NCBI GenBank assembly: GCA_903949285.1
Contig: CAJAYT010000101.1
Location: forward strand, 27,285-91,284
Direction of reading: 5' to 3'
Origin: an uncultured Burkholderiales bacterium
GTDB lineage: Bacteria > Pseudomonadota > Gammaproteobacteria > Burkholderiales > Burkholderiaceae_C
Length of the DNA stretch: 64,000 bases
Both the position numbers and the translations under genes were made by a program. The notes below the pieces were generated by a model. That model was not told the origin of the DNA, searched no databases, and saw only the letters and a list, made by a program, of their open reading frames with translations. This document shows positions 62,093 through 64,000 of this stretch, piece by piece (positions within the stretch are counted from its first letter, which is position 1; every line of letters starts with the position of its first letter).

Positions 62093-64000
62093 TTATCCTT
62101 GCAACAATTTCAGAACAGTTTGTTGACTTGTATTAGCCTGAGCCAACACAGCCGTAGCAGCTTGCTGCATGATCTGTGTTCTGGACAAGTTCGTACTCGC
62201 CTGAGCGTAGTTCGTGTCTTGAATCGCACTTTGTGATGCGGTCAAGTTAACAGACATACTCTGTAAATTATTGGTCACATAACTCAGTCTATTCATCACA
62301 GCACCCATCACAGATACTGTTGCACTGATGTTATCAATGGCCTTACCCAGGCGCGTAATCATTGCCTCAGCCGCGCTTTGCGAGCTGATGTAACTGCGCT
62401 GAGGCTGAGCAGAAGGTACACCGGTTGTGCTGGTCGGCATCACGGTTCCCGCTGCGGGCGCAGTTTGGTTAACGTCCCAGGTAATATCACCTGTTATAGA
62501 TCCGTTGGATCCAAAGTCTGGCAGATCGATACTCACCGTCTGATTGGCATCAGGTCCAATTTGGAACTGGAGTTGACCAACGAGTGGAGGTGCTAAAAGT
62601 GTTTGCGCATCTTTCGCCAAACCACCTGAAGTACCCGCAGAGAAACCTAGGGCCGTGAAATTGGAAGCTGATGTGTACCCGTTAATACCAGGCTGAACAT
62701 CGATGGGTTTATTGGACTGCAAACTGACTGTGCCGTAGACCGTAGATGCATAGCTACCTGAGCTCGCAGTGGCTTGAGGGATTCCTGTTACACCCGGTGC
62801 GTTCAGTTGTGGATTACCACCTAAACCAAAGTCACTCGCTGTGTACTGAGCACTATCGTACCAAACAGATAAGTTTCTACCGTCTGTCGTCGTCAACTGT
62901 ACGCCCTGCCCCTGAGGGTTAATGGAAGCGCTCACACCTGTCTCACCCACAACGGGGTTCAAGGCGTTGATGACAGCTTGGATACGCTGGCTTGGAGTCT
63001 GACTGGTCTCCAAATCGACTTGTACGCCCACTCCGTTGACATACAGTGTCGCAAATCCGTTTGGAATGCTCTGGTTTACACCCGTCACACTTCCAGCAAT
63101 GGTTGCAGGATTGGCGACAGCTGTCACTCCAGTCAAGCTGGTCTGCGTGTTAATCGCTGCAGCTGTTGCATTGGCACTTGCAATCTTCGCACTTGTAGCG
63201 GAGACACTTGCATTTTGAGAAAGAATGTCACCACCTGAGGTTGCACCTGGAATGGCCACACCGTTGATGACCAAGTCCCCTTGATTCAAAATCACTGGAC
63301 TTTGACCAGGATTGATCACTGACTCACCGCTGTTTAAAACGGTGGGTTGTTGACCGGGCTGCAAAGTGGTGTACTTTTGCGTAGTCACTGTTGAGACGTT
63401 AGCCGTGTAGTTACCTGGACTGAGTCCAGAGTCACTCAAATTACCGTTAGGTGTTGTGCCAATGGTGATGGGCTGAGCAACCTTAGACTCTAAAGAGTAA
63501 GTACCGCCTTGAACACCTTGAGTCAGGCCCGTTCTAGCCTGGAAGTCCTGGGTTGTTGCGTTCCCAATATTCTCAAACTGAACTTCAATGTTGCGTCCAT
63601 CAGGCGCCACCAAACTCACACCCTGACTGTTGTTTCCAGAATCAACGGCGGTAACGCCGGTTAATTTTGAGATTGAATTAACAGCCGTAATCACCGCGAG
63701 GCGTGAAGCACGTGGGTCATTTAAGACAGATGTAATTTGTGGTGTCACGATTCCGTTAATCATCACGTTACCGTTCACAACGGTGGCACCAGACATTGCT
63801 GAGCCCTCCATTGTGTTTTGATTCACAATCGCTGTCACACCCGTTTGAGCTGTCACTTTATTGATAGCTGCAGCCTTTGCAATAGCGCTACCTGCTGCGT
63901 TGTTAGCTGGTGAAACTTTATCGTCTGTTGAAAGTGATGTAGGAACAACCACGCCGTTTATAGTTAAGTCACCCGCGTTCAGCGTCGGAATACTGCCTTG
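62093..64000 (-). CDS. fliC: Large flagellin, C-terminal part (runs off the window)
   Basis: The filament protein. The frame stays open to the window edge, so more than 635 residues belong to it and the N-terminal D0/D1 part lies outside. The C-terminal D1/D0 end is typical: IDNISATVSVMGAVMNRLSY, SAIQDTNYAQASTNLSRTQI and QQAATAVLAQANTSQQTVLK. The large middle is built from repeated flagellin-IN-like units: a GDLTINGVVVP, NGNVMINGIVTP or GDLVINGVAIP motif followed after 40-60 residues by TGVTAIV, TGVTAVD or TGVTAVA. Such inserts form outer domains of the filament. The annotated start cannot be seen. Confidence 0.9.
   Translation of the reverse strand, partial: QGSIPTLNAGDLTINGVVVPTSLSTDDKVSPANNAAGSAIAKAAAINKVTAQTGVTAIVNQNTMEGSAMSGATVVNGNVMINGIVTPQITSVLNDPRASRLAVITAVNSISKLTGVTAVDSGNNSQGVSLVAPDGRNIEVQFENIGNATTQDFQARTGLTQGVQGGTYSLESKVAQPITIGTTPNGNLSDSGLSPGNYTANVSTVTTQKYTTLQPGQQPTVLNSGESVINPGQSPVILNQGDLVINGVAIPGATSGGDILSQNASVSATSAKIASANATAAAINTQTSLTGVTAVANPATIAGSVTGVNQSIPNGFATLYVNGVGVQVDLETSQTPSQRIQAVINALNPVVGETGVSASINPQGQGVQLTTTDGRNLSVWYDSAQYTASDFGLGGNPQLNAPGVTGIPQATASSGSYASTVYGTVSLQSNKPIDVQPGINGYTSASNFTALGFSAGTSGGLAKDAQTLLAPPLVGQLQFQIGPDANQTVSIDLPDFGSNGSITGDITWDVNQTAPAAGTVMPTSTTGVPSAQPQRSYISSQSAAEAMITRLGKAIDNISATVSVMGAVMNRLSYVTNNLQSMSVNLTASQSAIQDTNYAQASTNLSRTQIMQQAATAVLAQANTSQQTVLKLLQG

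Noticed and set aside
1..64000. tRNA, rRNA, insertion sequences or integrase genes
   Set aside because: I saw no cloverleaf-type sequences, no transposase motifs with terminal repeats, and no integrase frame anywhere in the window; the accessory segment at 36-41 kb therefore has no visible mobility genes.

Overview
This 64 kb window looks like the chromosome of a motile, nitrate-assimilating betaproteobacterium, most likely of the order Burkholderiales. That assignment is inferred from the ribF-ileS-lspA order, the tripartite-tricarboxylate (Bug) receptor, the RecBCD arrangement and the style of the flagellar genes; no rRNA or tRNA marker is present. Base composition is moderate to AT-rich, and TTG/GTG starts and 4-bp start/stop overlaps are common.

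Layout. (1) 1-4646, plus strand: a small catabolic operon with a CitE-like lyase (cut by the window edge), an acyl-CoA ligase, a D(-)-tartrate dehydratase-like enolase-superfamily enzyme with all catalytic residues, and a Bug-type periplasmic receptor. (2) 4705-13646, minus strand: recC-recB-recD. (3) 13744-15957: an EamA-type transporter and a quinone oxidoreductase that ends at a perfect 17-bp terminator hairpin. (4) 16334-26745: nitrate assimilation, with nasT (ANTAR antiterminator), nrtABC transport, nirBD nitrite reductase, nasA nitrate reductase and a siroheme methyltransferase. Two sigma-54 promoters are visible, one before nasT and one before nrtA. The nrtA leader carries a tandem-hairpin ANTAR target whose second hairpin is mutually exclusive with a strong terminator. 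(5) 26815-35900: housekeeping genes (lspA, ileS, ribF, an HNH nuclease, purN, an rsmB-like methyltransferase, a fatty acid desaturase). (6) 35955-40988: an accessory segment of orphan genes, a helix-turn-helix protein, a Sel1-repeat secreted protein, a GspE/PilT-type secretion ATPase and a thioredoxin-fold protein with a single-cysteine CPYS motif. The Sel1 and ATPase genes diverge across a 9-bp perfect inverted repeat. (7) 41004-46814, minus strand: three unusual genes encoding a degenerate-NTPase/TM/SPOR protein, a protein with about 38 tandem 12-13-residue repeats and a fixed asparagine, and a TM coiled-coil protein with a Lys/Glu/Ser tail. (8) 47145-64000, minus strand: flagellar genes, reading flagellin (partial), a Cys-rich small protein, a FleQ/FlrC-type sigma-54 activator, fliE, fliF, fliG, fliH, a FliF-tail paralogue, fliI and fliJ, then (after an opposite-strand gene) fliO, fliP, fliQ, fliR and flhB.

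Most interesting points. Between fliH and fliI lies a 185-residue membrane protein that looks like only the last transmembrane helix and FliG-binding tail of FliF, a possible extra FliG anchor. The three-gene block beside flhB, built around the 12-residue-repeat protein, is the best candidate for an undescribed system, perhaps a scaffold at the envelope or pole; its function is unknown. The sigma-54 plus ANTAR control of the nas operon can be read almost base by base. Several flagellar parts are enlarged (FliH 666 residues, FliF 694, FliE 151), FlhB carries NPQH instead of NPTH, and fliK, fliL, fliM and fliN are missing from their usual place.
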